Origin: Rubripirellula amarantea
Lineage (GTDB): Bacteria; Planctomycetota; Planctomycetia; Pirellulales; Pirellulaceae
DNA length: 64,000 nt
NCBI RefSeq assembly: GCF_007859865.1
Contig: NZ_SJPI01000002.1
Span: forward strand, 764,721 to 828,720
Reading direction: 5' to 3'
Below the pieces are notes generated by a model, which was not told the DNA's origin, did not search any database, and saw only the letters and a program-made list of their open reading frames with translations. A program made the position numbers and the translations under genes. Positions within the stretch are counted from its first letter, which is position 1, and every line of letters begins with the position of its first letter. This document shows positions 17,201 through 26,214 of this stretch, piece after piece.

Positions 17201-18552
17201 CCACCTGTCCCGCTAGAGCTTTGGCTGGTCGGAACCGATGTTTGCTTTTCAGCTACGGAAGCGTCGTTGCCTCGATGACTTCCCACCAGACTTCGAATCA
17301 GCGCGGCGTACTGATCAAGTGCTTGGGAATCAGGTTGCCAACGCAGCAGGCCCATTCGCAAACGCCGAGCTTTCTCGGCAGCTTCGTTCATATCCGCCAT
17401 CACCAATTGGATGGTTTTTCGCAACGAGGATTCTTTGGCGGGATCGTACCAGTGGATTAGATCGGACAATGAAGTCACGGAATCGTTAGGCTCGCTAATT
17501 GCGGAAGGCGCGACGGCGTTGCGAATGTTCTCGATGTCCGCGGCAACGATCGGTAACTCAGCGGCGATAGCTTGCGGCAAGAAGTAGTCGAGGCCATCGT
17601 TGCCAGTTTGAACGTATAAATTGCCTGCCGCAAAGACATCATCAAGCGATGAAAACGATCCCGGCATCGCGATGTTAGCTCGAACACCATCGCCACGAAG
17701 CGTCGTGAAGATGCGATCTCGTTCTGGACCATCGCCGATCATCCAAACCCGGGTGTCAGGATCGCGAGAGATCAGCAATCTTGCCGCTTGGACCAATTGA
17801 TCAATGCCGCTGGTCGTGTTCATTCTCGCATGGCACAACACAACGGGCGTTGTGGGAGACGTCGTCAGGTCCGAGTTGACGCTTGCGAGGGTTTGGCGTG
17901 CTTGTGAACGTTGGTTCGCTGAATAATCGTTGCCAGCGGGAAACGAAATGGCAACGCGATGGATCTTCTTCGCATCGTATTGGCATCCCAGCAGCGCGCG
18001 TTGATCTTTGGGGCTTTTCACGATAATCGCGTCCGCCATTCTTCCTATCGCTTCGCATCGTTTGGATGCACGATTGTGCTTCCACCAATCCGCGTCGCTC
18101 AACCCGCATTCGTTACCCAATCGCAAAATCACTTTACAGCGTTTTCCACGACAGGCTTCGACCGCCGCAATCGCCTCCTCGCGGATCGAGTCGGCGAAGA
18201 TGACATCGAAGGAATCAGCTTGTGATCTCAACCACTGAGTCAATTGGCGAGTGTAACGACTTGCTGTCCAGTCGCCCTTGGGTGTCATCACGGGGCGGTG
18301 CACACGGATGTCGTGCAGTTGAAATTGCTGAGTCCATGACGAAGCCGATTTTGGCGTAACGACTTCCACATGCATCCCGATGCGCGACAGGCCGGTTGCT
18401 AATTTGACAAGATAGTTTGCGGAGTCGTTACCCACTAACGGCCAAAACCTTCGGCCCAGCATCAAGACTCGTAATCGGCTGCCACCACGAAACGGTTCAT
18501 CCTGTTGGACCGGTTGTCGCGGTGAGCGTTCGTGTCCTAAATCTGAAGTCAT
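17197..18552 (-). CDS. Glycosyltransferase, group 1 (GT4-like)
   Basis: This GT-B protein has an N-terminal domain starting LRVLMLGRRFWPLVGN, a classic group 1 opening, and a C-terminal domain with VWMIGDGPERDRI and a late LPQAIAAELPIVAADIENI block. The usual EGxxxxxxE donor motif is weak here (DYFLPQAIAAE), so donor binding may differ from its neighbour. About 30 residues at each end are polar and low in complexity. As the first gene of the operon running to 14079, it is likely part of the same glycan pathway. Confidence 0.85.
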   Translation of the reverse strand: MTSDLGHERSPRQPVQQDEPFRGGSRLRVLMLGRRFWPLVGNDSANYLVKLATGLSRIGMHVEVVTPKSASSWTQQFQLHDIRVHRPVMTPKGDWTASRYTRQLTQWLRSQADSFDVIFADSIREEAIAAVEACRGKRCKVILRLGNECGLSDADWWKHNRASKRCEAIGRMADAIIVKSPKDQRALLGCQYDAKKIHRVAISFPAGNDYSANQRSQARQTLASVNSDLTTSPTTPVVLCHARMNTTSGIDQLVQAARLLISRDPDTRVWMIGDGPERDRIFTTLRGDGVRANIAMPGSFSSLDDVFAAGNLYVQTGNDGLDYFLPQAIAAELPIVAADIENIRNAVAPSAISEPNDSVTSLSDLIHWYDPAKESSLRKTIQLVMADMNEAAEKARRLRMGLLRWQPDSQALDQYAALIRSLVGSHRGNDASVAEKQTSVPTSQSSSGTGG

Positions 18553-18608
18553 CGAACAGTGAAAAGACGTTGGCAGAAGTGTTAATCAGCGTAGGTCGGG
18601 GCTTTAGT

Positions 18609-19214
18609 CTACTCGCCGTCGCTGGACTCACCACCAGCAATCATGTCACTTGCCTCTTCTGCGATCATCTCACCGCGGGCGTGCGCGGCCGTTTCCAGGA
18701 TCTCACGCGGTTCAAGGATAGCTAGGTACGGTAGGTTGCGATGCATGTCCATGTAGTCGAGTCCATAACCGACGACAAACTCATCGGGAATCTTGAAGGC
18801 GACAAAGTCGGGGCGCATCTTAGTGACGTGCTCGCGTTGCTTATGCAATAAGACTGCTGTTTTGACCGACGTTGCACCAAACTCAAGCATCATGCCGCTG
18901 AGTCGATCGAGTGTCTTTCCTGTGTCGAAGATGTCATCCACCAAAAGCACATCGCGTCCTTTGACGTCGATCATCATTTCGGCATCGACCGATAAGTCGC
19001 CGCTGCTGGTGCCACCGCGATAGCTAGAGGCTCGAATCACCCCGACGCGTTGGGGCATGGAAAGGCGGCGGATCAGATCGGCGAATAGGACCAATGACCC
19101 GGTCATAATCGCGATCACGGTAAGCGGACGGTCGCTTCCGTAGTACTGGTCGATTTCGCCGGCAAGTTGATTGACGCCGGTCGTCAGTTCGTCTTCGCTG
19201 AGTAGTGTTCGCAT
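18609..19214 (-). CDS. hpt: Hypoxanthine phosphoribosyltransferase
   Basis: The PRPP-binding motif VLLVDDIFDTGKTL, the VGVIRASSYRG flexible-loop region and the C-terminal GYGLDYMDMHRNLPYLAIL are all diagnostic. The enzyme makes IMP or GMP from hypoxanthine or guanine and PRPP in the cytoplasm. The ATG at 19214 (MRTLLSEDEL) gives a normal length of 201 residues; the 40 residues upstream are unlike the family. A short acidic C-terminal tail (ASDMIAGGESSDGE) exceeds the usual end. It stands alone, divergent from the 19690 gene. Confidence 0.93.
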   Translation of the reverse strand: MRTLLSEDELTTGVNQLAGEIDQYYGSDRPLTVIAIMTGSLVLFADLIRRLSMPQRVGVIRASSYRGGTSSGDLSVDAEMMIDVKGRDVLLVDDIFDTGKTLDRLSGMMLEFGATSVKTAVLLHKQREHVTKMRPDFVAFKIPDEFVVGYGLDYMDMHRNLPYLAILEPREILETAAHARGEMIAEEASDMIAGGESSDGE

Positions 19215-19689
19215 TGAAAGCAATTCCTTGGCTGGGGAAAGCAAAGTAGAACGAAAATCGCCGCGTTTGCAGAGATGGCGGGCCGATATTGGCCAAATTA
19301 GAGCGCAACGGTGGCCAATTGTGGCGGGAATCACGAATCGCGAAGGATTAACGATCTTTTAGAAACGAGAGATTCGTGCAGTTGGCTCTCGGCGTGCCGA
19401 TCCCATTCGATCCAAGGTCCACGCGATCAACGGGGGACTCGCTCGTGAGTTCTCGCACCTAAGTACTCGGACTTAAGTACTCGGACTTAAGTACTCTCAC
19501 ACTGTCGAGATGCGGGCTGTTTTGGGGATGCCGCTGGGGACTTAGGAGGGTTACGGGACTCTTGCGCGTTGCGGCGTCTGTCGGTGCCGCCTTAATTGAG
19601 TCGAATTTAGCGGTCGTTTGCGTCGAAACCAATCCTTGGCGGTCCAACTTCCTGATCGCCGTTTCGTACAACCTCGTCTTAGTCGCCGC
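19215..19689. other. 475-bp divergent intergenic region
   Basis: This region separates hpt from the 19690-21455 genes and must hold both promoters; none could be placed with confidence. It contains the 14-nt tandem repeat at 19457-19498. No credible small gene was found; longer frames here run antisense across the 19690 gene. Confidence 0.6.
19457..19498. repeat. 14-nt tandem repeat, three copies
   Basis: The units ACCTAAGTACTCGG, ACTTAAGTACTCGG and ACTTAAGTACTCTC lie head to tail at 19457, 19471 and 19485. Each includes the palindrome-like AAGTACT. It lies upstream of a start rather than at a stop, unlike the other short repeats in this window, so it could influence transcription of the 19690 gene. 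Confidence 0.8.
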
Positions 19690-20064
19690 ATGACCAATTC
19701 TCAACGTTTGGCTACTGTTCGTGCCGCCCTGACCGCCTGGATTTTGAACCATGGCGACTTGGACGATCAAGAATCGGTCGGTGAGATCATCAACGAGTCC
19801 ATACTGATTCGCGATGAATTCTATTGCGGTCGGCGATTTCGCACGGACACCCACCGGGCGGTGTGGTTCATTGAGGAAGATCAGCTTAAGATCTACCAAA
19901 CCGACGATACGTTGTGTGCGACGCTTGGCAGTGAAGAGATCACGTCGATGGCCGAATTGGCCGACGACATCAACGACATGCCAAACGTTATTCGGATGCC
20001 GCAACCGATGGAAAACTCGCCATCGACTAACGAGGATGAGGCGTCGGAACGTAAAGCCGCTTAA
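19690..20064 (+). CDS. Small conserved-looking hypothetical protein
   Basis: ATG 19690 gives 124 residues (MTNSQRLATVRAALTAWILN) that are acidic and soluble, with alternating helix and strand character and no recognised domain. The region WFIEEDQLKIY followed by SEEITSMAELADDI suggests a small alpha/beta fold. A longer frame upstream is rejected as basic and unlike the rest. The gene ends 11 nt before the BrkB-like gene, so cotranscription is likely. Function is unknown. Confidence 0.65.
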   Translation: MTNSQRLATVRAALTAWILNHGDLDDQESVGEIINESILIRDEFYCGRRFRTDTHRAVWFIEEDQLKIYQTDDTLCATLGSEEITSMAELADDINDMPNVIRMPQPMENSPSTNEDEASERKAA

Positions 20065-20075
20065 GCACGCCAGCT

Positions 20076-21455
20076 ATGAACCGAGGCCAATCCTTCATTC
20101 GCTATTCACGCGAATTGGCCAGCCTTGTTTACCGACAGTTCGTTCGCCATCACGCCGACGGCATGGCAGCGGAACTTGCCTACCGTACGATCTTTTCACT
20201 CGTGCCGGTCGCCGTCTTGGCTTTGATTGTGATTCGCGTCGTGGGTGGACTCGAGGAAGTCACGACTTCGCTTGAAGACCAACTCTATTCGTTCTTCGGT
20301 GTTCCCGATGTGCCGGAAGACTACTCTGGCGTTAGCGACGCGATCGGTGACGAAGGAACCCGTGCCAGCATTCGTCGCACGCTGAGCGACCTGACTCACA
20401 AGGTTGCCGCGATCGACGTGCGTTCGCTGGGTGTGTTAAGCCTGGCGCTGTTGATCTATGCCGCGATCGGTTTGACCAATTCGGCCGAGAAAGTCTTCAA
20501 TCGTATCTACGACGCTCCGTCGCACCGGCCCTTTCACATTCGATTAGCGATCCATTGGTCGATCATCACTTTAGGCAGTGGGCTATTGATCGCAAGCCTA
20601 TCGTTCACAGCTCGCATTCTCGACTGGGCTTCTAAGGACAGTTGGATCCAGGGTTTAACCGATGGGTCATCGCCTGCGTTTTTGATCAGTCACGCGTTAT
20701 CAGTGCTAGCTAGTTTTGTGTTGCTGTTCCTGCTGTACAGCCTGATGCCAAATACGAAGGTATCGCTTCCCGCTGCTGCGGTGGGTGCGTCGCTAGCATC
20801 CGTCTTATGGGAAGGTGCGAAGTTCGGCTTTCAAATCTACGTTGCCAAAGCGGTTCCCTATTCCGCCATTTACGGATCGCTCGGTCTCATTCCGCTGTTC
20901 CTGTTTTGGATCTACCTGACATGGTTGATCGTTCTGCTGGGGCTGATCCTGACTTACACTCTGCAGATGATGGCCAATGGATTTTGGGGCAATTGGCGGG
21001 ACGATACCGCAATCAATCGAAGGCTCTACGGCGTTGAGCATGACCCCGACTGGATGCTGCCCTTGATGACCGAAGTCATGCAGGAATTTGATCAGGGGAA
21101 CACGATCACTACGGCGGATCTGTCCAAACGTCTTGGGATTACCGGACGTGTCGTTCACGCGATGTCAAAACGGTTGGTAGATGCGGACTTATTGCGCAAG
21201 GTCAGCGCCACCGAAGGTTCAGCCGAGGCATTTGTGCTCGCTCGACCTGCGGCTGAAATCACCGTCAATGAAGTTCTGAAGCAAGCCAACGATTCAAGCC
21301 AACCTTTCACTCATCAAGCATGGCGATTGCTTGCCAAAGGAAATGCATCAGGTCGCGAAGCAACGCTTGCAGATTTGTTCCATGAGATTTCAAACGCCGA
21401 CGCAAGCTCGCATCAATCGCGTGACTTATCCAACCAGAGTGAAGGCCAAGCTTAG
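20076..21455 (+). CDS. YihY/BrkB-family inner-membrane protein with C-terminal winged-helix-like region
   Basis: The first 290 residues match the BrkB/YihY family: an N-terminal amphipathic stretch (DGMAAELAYRTIFSLVPV), several membrane helices, and the motif IYGSLGLIPLFLFWIYLTW. About 160 soluble residues follow, in which TTADLSKRLGITGRVVHAMS resembles a winged helix. The family was once proposed as RNase BN but is now seen as a membrane protein of unknown function. The C-terminal extension is common in larger homologues and may regulate it. Confidence 0.88.
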   Translation: MNRGQSFIRYSRELASLVYRQFVRHHADGMAAELAYRTIFSLVPVAVLALIVIRVVGGLEEVTTSLEDQLYSFFGVPDVPEDYSGVSDAIGDEGTRASIRRTLSDLTHKVAAIDVRSLGVLSLALLIYAAIGLTNSAEKVFNRIYDAPSHRPFHIRLAIHWSIITLGSGLLIASLSFTARILDWASKDSWIQGLTDGSSPAFLISHALSVLASFVLLFLLYSLMPNTKVSLPAAAVGASLASVLWEGAKFGFQIYVAKAVPYSAIYGSLGLIPLFLFWIYLTWLIVLLGLILTYTLQMMANGFWGNWRDDTAINRRLYGVEHDPDWMLPLMTEVMQEFDQGNTITTADLSKRLGITGRVVHAMSKRLVDADLLRKVSATEGSAEAFVLARPAAEITVNEVLKQANDSSQPFTHQAWRLLAKGNASGREATLADLFHEISNADASSHQSRDLSNQSEGQA

Positions 21456-21604
21456 CCGCATGATTGCATCGCACGATGTGAATTGCGACGAAACTTATGA
21501 TCTCGCTTGATGCGTTGAATGCGATCAAACGCGTAGTGATCGTGGGCCATGAAAACGGTGGCAAACGAAACTCGGTTTCGAAAGCGCGATCGAGTCGTCC
21601 TCAC

Positions 21605-21639
21605 TTGGTTCAGCCAAAGTCGCTGATCTAGCGAACCAA
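21605..21639. terminator. Hairpin between convergent BrkB-like and lipoprotein genes
   Basis: TTGGTTC (21605-21611) pairs with GAACCAA (21633-21639); a nested CGCT/AGCG lies within. It overlaps the lipoprotein gene stop. There is no clear U-tract, so a terminator role is tentative. Confidence 0.3.
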
Positions 21640-22563
21640 CGATTCAGTTGGCTTTTCAGCGATCGATTCGACGTCTGAGCCGCTCGTTGGTTGACTCGGT
21701 TTCGTGTCTTGAAGCTCGGCGATGGATTCATTTTCTGAGTCTGAACCGATCATTTCAATCGCATTTTCATCGAAGTGAAGGAGCGGCTCTCCTTCTTGAA
21801 ACCGCGTGACGGCTGTGTAGTCAACCGGCGGCCGGTCGTACACGATCGCCGGAGATCCGGTTTGCTTTTTGCGATTGAAGCGAAGAGCACCACCGGCAAG
21901 TTTCGTCCGTTCGCGAATGGATCCGCCTTGGAACGGTCCGACACCGAGTACCCAGGTGTCTTTGGCGGTTGCGTTTGCTGGTTTGACTCCGGATTGCCAA
22001 ACGGGCTCGCGAGTTTCGCGGTCGTACGCGAACGCCGCGACCTTTGCCGCTGCTTCTCTCGCTTCACGTCTGGCAAATGCGATCTCGGGAATCGTTGGTA
22101 CAGCCGGCGCACCTGGAACGAGCGATATCACCGAACCCAGGCTTTTGTTTTCTGGAATGCCGAATGTGACTCGGTGGTCGTCGGTTCCGAGAGTTCCGAT
22201 GCGAGCTTCGATGATTAGTTCAGCATCGTTGCTGCTGTCTTGAAGCAAGCAACCTGCCGCTGCAATCTGCTGACGCATCGCACTGGTGGTATAGTCCGCG
22301 TTAACGAAACTTTCGCCTTTGATCTGCCGCATGTAGCTCGTGTCAAGATAAACCTTTCGGCCGCTAAGCGGACGAAAGTCGATCGCTGCAATACTACGAT
22401 CAACCGCATCGCTCATCACAAGCTGCGAGGTAGCGTTATATTCACGCGTTGTTCCACAACCGCCCGTCACCATAAGTGACAACCAAAGCGCCATAGCAAT
22501 GGTCGGAAAAGCGATTGCGGAAAGCTTCGGAAAGATGGGCGGTACTGTTTCGTTTCTCATCAA
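21628..22563 (-). CDS. DUF6655-like putative lipoprotein
   Basis: The N-terminal hydrophobic segment ends in VTGGC, a plausible lipobox with a lipidated cysteine near residue 36. The mature start TTREYNATSQLVMSDAVDRS and the later DFRPLSGRKVYLDT match what I recall of the planctomycete DUF6655 family. A middle Ala/Arg-rich helix (FARREAREAAAKVAAFAYD) and a C-terminal Ser/Glu-rich tail complete 311 residues. The likely location is the periplasmic face of a membrane. Function is unknown. Confidence 0.68.
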   Translation of the reverse strand: MMRNETVPPIFPKLSAIAFPTIAMALWLSLMVTGGCGTTREYNATSQLVMSDAVDRSIAAIDFRPLSGRKVYLDTSYMRQIKGESFVNADYTTSAMRQQIAAAGCLLQDSSNDAELIIEARIGTLGTDDHRVTFGIPENKSLGSVISLVPGAPAVPTIPEIAFARREAREAAAKVAAFAYDRETREPVWQSGVKPANATAKDTWVLGVGPFQGGSIRERTKLAGGALRFNRKKQTGSPAIVYDRPPVDYTAVTRFQEGEPLLHFDENAIEMIGSDSENESIAELQDTKPSQPTSGSDVESIAEKPTESLVR

Positions 22564-22677
22564 GGCGGAAAAGGAGGTGGGCTAATGTCGAATGACTAAC
22601 CCAGAGCTACCTAGAACTTGCAGTTGCCAGCAAGATCACTTCTGCCACCGTGTCGTGAAACTGGCGTCATCGCCAAG

Positions 22678-22724
22678 CCAAGACGCGCGTCCCCTGGATC
22701 GGAACGCTCGTGGACGCGTCTTGG
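22678..22724. other. Perfect 10-bp inverted repeat with 27-nt loop
   Basis: CCAAGACGCG (22678-22687) is exactly complementary to CGCGTCTTGG (22715-22724). It sits between two minus-strand genes, downstream of the 22840-23151 gene, and may be its terminator or a leader structure for the lipoprotein gene. Confidence 0.5.
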
Positions 22725-22839
22725 AATGGACCATGACAACCTTCGTTTGATGTACCGAGCCAAGCTTTTTGGCCAGCGCGATCAAACGAAACAGTTCAAG
22801 TTCGTGTTGTCGTCTTGAAAGATGAAACGGATTTCAACT

Positions 22840-23151
22840 TCACGAAACGGCTTCTGCGATTTCTTCTTTCTTCCGTCGTGTGCGACGACGCGGCTTTGCG
22901 GATCCCCATTCCTTGGTGAGCGCTTCGAACACTTCGGGCGTTTCGTAACGAACAACGTTCTTGCCTTCGGGCATCGGGCCGATCAATCCACGAAAGATTG
23001 GCATTCCACGAAGAGCAAGATCGGTGCTGCAGTCGTCGGTACCGACTTGCAAGTAGGAATGGATGAGCGGGTCAGCAGTCGGGTAGTCGCGAATGATCAG
23101 GGAATTGTCTTTGCCACGAGTGACAATACGGAACGTATCTTTTTTGGCCAT
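22840..23151 (-). CDS. Small basic-tailed hypothetical protein
   Basis: ATG 23151 (MAKKDTFRIV) gives 103 residues; 45 further upstream residues are rejected as Pro/Thr-rich filler without an evident ribosome-binding site. The protein starts with short strands (FRIVTRGKDNSLIIRDY), contains GMPIFRGLIGPMPEGKN, and ends in a strongly basic PRRRTRRKKEE tail. The tail suggests nucleic-acid contact. No family was recognised. A large stem-loop lies 150 nt upstream and might be in its leader. Confidence 0.6.
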   Translation of the reverse strand: MAKKDTFRIVTRGKDNSLIIRDYPTADPLIHSYLQVGTDDCSTDLALRGMPIFRGLIGPMPEGKNVVRYETPEVFEALTKEWGSAKPRRRTRRKKEEIAEAVS

Positions 23152-23789
23152 GGAAACCCTCGGGAAGGAAGTGGGTTTTGGGGGAAGGGAGGTGCTGGCA
23201 ACGAAACGAGCGATCCACGTCCCATCAAATTCAGTCGCCAAAATGGGAAGGTGGCAACGGATGACCGGACGCGCAACGTGAGCCAATGATCGCGAAGGGA
23301 ACAGTTCGGAGGGTTGGCGCGGAAACGTGCGAGAACGAATTGGGGGGATGATTCGTCAGGACCAGCACAGTTCTTCGCGACAACCCTCCGACTGTCTCTG
23401 CGACAATCACGAGGGGAGGGAGGCTCGAGCATTCCAAAAGGCTGTATGAAGGCTTCGATTGGAATGTTTCGTTGTCGAACAACACTGTCATCGTCGACAT
23501 CTTGTCGCGATCACGAACAAACCTTGATTGCATAGCACCACGCGAGCGATGCCAACATTCGCTATACGTGGCGCTGATCGTCACAGGCGGTGCGCAGCGG
23601 AACCATGCATCTGCGAGGCGCAATTGCACTAACCAGACGGAAGCATGCGGCCGCGCGTTTCAACGGAAAATGTGAATGTTTTTCGAACTCTGGATTTGAC
23701 TAACCAATCATCAGCGTTCTGCGAACGCAAAAGTTGGTATCCTAAACGAAGCCGATCGAACCGATGCCGTTGTCCTTGAGTTGCGTTAT
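23152..23789. other. 638-bp divergent intergenic region, non-coding apart from a stem-loop
   Basis: This is the longest gene-free stretch in the window. The frames inside (for instance 23231-23629 on the minus strand) are Cys/Ser/Arg-rich and have no family character. The notable content is the 95-nt stem-loop at 23301-23395. Promoters for the 22840 gene and the 23790 gene must lie here. Confidence 0.6.
23301..23395. other. Long stem-loop; candidate structured RNA or cis-element
   Basis: Positions 23301-23321 pair with 23376-23395. There are five pairs (ACAGT/ACTGT), a single bulged T at 23306, ten pairs (CGGAGGGTTG/CAACCCTCCG), one G-A mismatch, then four pairs (CGCG/CGCG), for 19 Watson-Crick pairs. 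The 54-nt apical part holds a second hairpin, ACGAAT (23335-23340) with ATTCGT (23351-23356), whose loop contains six G. The sense strand is undecided. No known RNA family was recognised. Confidence 0.6.
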
Positions 23790-25358
23790 ATGACTGCTGC
23801 TATTCCCACCGAATCAAAACTACTCCGTCGCATCGACGAGTTCTGTGAACTTGTTGGCGATAAGCTGAACCCGATTTTGGTCAAGGAAACGCGACAGGCG
23901 TTGAAGAGTCGCCAGTTCGTTATCACTTTTTCGATCTTACTCTTTGCGGCACTGGCGTGGACGATCATTGGTAGCCTGATGATGATGCCGCGAATCTATA
24001 CGTCGCCATCAGCACCGCGAATGCTTATTGGCTACTACATCGTATTGGCGATTCCGATGTTGATGGTTGTCCCGCTTGCGGCCTATCGTTCGCTCGAAGG
24101 CGAGATTGACGACGGGACTCTCGAGTTACTTTCCATCACCGTGTTGAGCCCTTGGCAGATCGTGATTGGTAAACTCGCCAGCGCGGTTTTGCAGATGCTG
24201 CTTTATTTTGTTGCGTTGTTTCCCTGCGTTGCCTATGCGTACACGCTCAGGGGAGTCGATTTGCCGACCGTGCTGTTGATGGTCGCGGTATTGTTGGTTG
24301 CTGGTTTGCTGCTAACCGTTGTCGCCCTGTTTTTTGCGCCGCTCGCCCGCACGCGATCGGGTCGCATTGTTACCTTGCTGGCTGTGATGATGATTTTGCT
24401 TGGGGCGGAGTGGGGTTTAGCGGTCTTAGTGATCAACATGATCATGTATGGGAATCCGCTATCGTCCAGCGAGCTGTACTACGTCGTGCTCGCAAGTATC
24501 GCAATTCCGCTATCGTTGGGGCATTTGTTGCTTGCCACCACAGCGGCGCAGTTAACGCCCGATAGCGAGAACCGATCGACTCAGATTCGATGTTCAATGC
24601 TGATCGTGACGTCGGTCGCCCTGGGCCTATCGGCGTTAGCAATTTTGATGCTTGGTCGGTCCGGTTTTAGCGTTGCAGTGTTCATGTGTTTGACGCTTTC
24701 TGCGCTATGGACGGTGGCAGCGAGCATGATGTGCGCCGAGTCGCCGATTGTTACCCCGCGAGTTCGACGTGAATTGCCCAGCAGTTTCCTTTCGCGTGCA
24801 GCATTGACGTGGCTGACACCCGGGCCGGCGACTGGCCTGGTGTTTTCATCCACCGCCATCGTGGTTACGACCGCGTTTATCGTCGGCGGAATGATGGTGC
24901 TGCGCGACCAAGGCAACGGCGTTGGGATGGGACGCGAATTGAACGTGTTTCCGCGAATTTGCATCGCCTACTCAACTTACTTGATTGGTTTCTTAACAGC
25001 GGTCTATTGGGTCATCGCGCAAATTCGCCGTCGAAACCATCCCCGGGTCGAACTGGGGATCGCCGCGTTGATCGCGGTCGCCGTTTTGTCGGCTCTCATC
25101 CCGTATTCCATCGGTCTTCATTTCAATGACTACCGCGACTACCCGTATTCGATGTTTCAGATCACAAATTGGGCCTGGACCATTTCCGAGGTGGCTCGGA
25201 CGAGTACGCGGATGGCATTGATGGTGCCGGTAGGTTTCTTCGTTACCTTGTCATTCATGGTTACCGTACTTTCGAATCCGAAGCTGGTATTTCCAAGACG
25301 AATTGCCATGCCCAAGCGAGTTCAACAAGAACTCGATGCGAACAAAGCAAGCCGGTGA
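23790..25358 (+). CDS. ABC-2-type transporter permease-like membrane protein
   Basis: The 522-residue protein has about twelve hydrophobic segments. After a soluble N-terminus with NPILVKETRQALKSR, a motif seen in ABC-2 and NatB-like permeases, come helices and the loop DGTLELLSITVLSPWQIVIG, characteristic of ABC-2 export permeases. The start is ATG 23790; the TTG nine bases earlier is rejected. No ATPase gene is adjacent, so the partner would be encoded elsewhere. Substrate is unknown. Confidence 0.8.
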   Translation: MTAAIPTESKLLRRIDEFCELVGDKLNPILVKETRQALKSRQFVITFSILLFAALAWTIIGSLMMMPRIYTSPSAPRMLIGYYIVLAIPMLMVVPLAAYRSLEGEIDDGTLELLSITVLSPWQIVIGKLASAVLQMLLYFVALFPCVAYAYTLRGVDLPTVLLMVAVLLVAGLLLTVVALFFAPLARTRSGRIVTLLAVMMILLGAEWGLAVLVINMIMYGNPLSSSELYYVVLASIAIPLSLGHLLLATTAAQLTPDSENRSTQIRCSMLIVTSVALGLSALAILMLGRSGFSVAVFMCLTLSALWTVAASMMCAESPIVTPRVRRELPSSFLSRAALTWLTPGPATGLVFSSTAIVVTTAFIVGGMMVLRDQGNGVGMGRELNVFPRICIAYSTYLIGFLTAVYWVIAQIRRRNHPRVELGIAALIAVAVLSALIPYSIGLHFNDYRDYPYSMFQITNWAWTISEVARTSTRMALMVPVGFFVTLSFMVTVLSNPKLVFPRRIAMPKRVQQELDANKASR

Positions 25359-25528
25359 AGCCAAACGGTAAAAGCAAGGCATTATTGTTCGATTGTTTCG
25401 TTTGGCCTGCTTCCAGCGAAACCGCTCGTCGATACTCAGTGACTCGCTGTACTTTGCATTTGGATGGCATCGCGTAGAATACGACCATGCCCCTCGATTC
25501 GCCCCCATTTCAGCCAAACTGAGCGTCC

Positions 25529-26209
25529 ATGTCTTCTGAACAACCGCCCTTTCCTCCCGATGGCAACGACCCTCCGGGTGATTCATCGGGACCTGAATCC
25601 AACGACGGTGGATCGGCTGAACCGAATCAACAGTCTCAAAACCAGGCACTTCGTGCTCGCGTGCCTGATTCGATCGGTGATGGTTGTTTCAGCACCGGAG
25701 CGATTGTGATGACGGGGCCTAGCGAGTTCATCGTGGACTTTCTGCAAACGATTGGTCGGCCGCAGAAAGTGGTGAAGCGAGTGGTGATTCCGCACCCGGT
25801 GATGCCTCAGTTCATTGAGGCTTTGAATACCAACTTAGATTTGTACAAGACTCGATTTGGCGAACCCGCCACTCCGCCGGCTCAACCGCCCAATCAAGCT
25901 CGTCGTCCCACACCGCAAGAAATTTACGACGACTTAAAACTGCCCGACGACGAACTTAGTGGGTGCTACGCCAATGGTGTGATGATTGGCCATGGTGCGA
26001 GCGAGTTTGGCTTAGACTTCCTTACCAGCTTCTTTCCGCAATCGGCCGTCAGTGCACGCGTGTTCGTTGCTGCGGGACAGATCCCTCGTTTGCTCGAATC
26101 GCTACGCGGTGCCGTGAAGCAACTCGAACAGCGACGTCAGAATCCACCCGGCGGAAATCTTCCGCCACCAAGTTCGGATTCCGACCCGTCCAATCCAGAC
26201 CAAGTTTGA
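25529..26209 (+). CDS. Protein with two tandem DUF3467-like domains
   Basis: After an acidic, Pro/Asn-rich N-terminus of about 40 residues come two similar blocks. The first runs CFSTGAIVMTGPSEFIVDFL and ends IEALNTNLDLYKTRFG; the second runs CYANGVMIGHGASEFGLDFL and ends LESLRGAVKQLEQR. Both match the DUF3467 pattern (a GV-type strand, SEF.xDF, then a terminal helix). Most relatives have one copy, so this is an internal duplication. Function is unknown. It ends 5 nt before the Maf gene and is surely cotranscribed with it. Confidence 0.78.
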   Translation: MSSEQPPFPPDGNDPPGDSSGPESNDGGSAEPNQQSQNQALRARVPDSIGDGCFSTGAIVMTGPSEFIVDFLQTIGRPQKVVKRVVIPHPVMPQFIEALNTNLDLYKTRFGEPATPPAQPPNQARRPTPQEIYDDLKLPDDELSGCYANGVMIGHGASEFGLDFLTSFFPQSAVSARVFVAAGQIPRLLESLRGAVKQLEQRRQNPPGGNLPPPSSDSDPSNPDQV

Positions 26210-26214
26210 ACGCG

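Noticed and set aside
19459-20004. Minus-strand frame of 181 codons overlapping the 19690 gene
   Set aside because: It runs through the 14-nt repeat and is His/Arg/Thr-rich; the plus-strand gene has a better start and a tight link to the BrkB-like gene.
23231-23629. Minus-strand frame of 132 codons in the long intergenic region
   Set aside because: It is Ser/Arg/Cys-rich, crosses the stem-loop, and lacks a ribosome-binding site.
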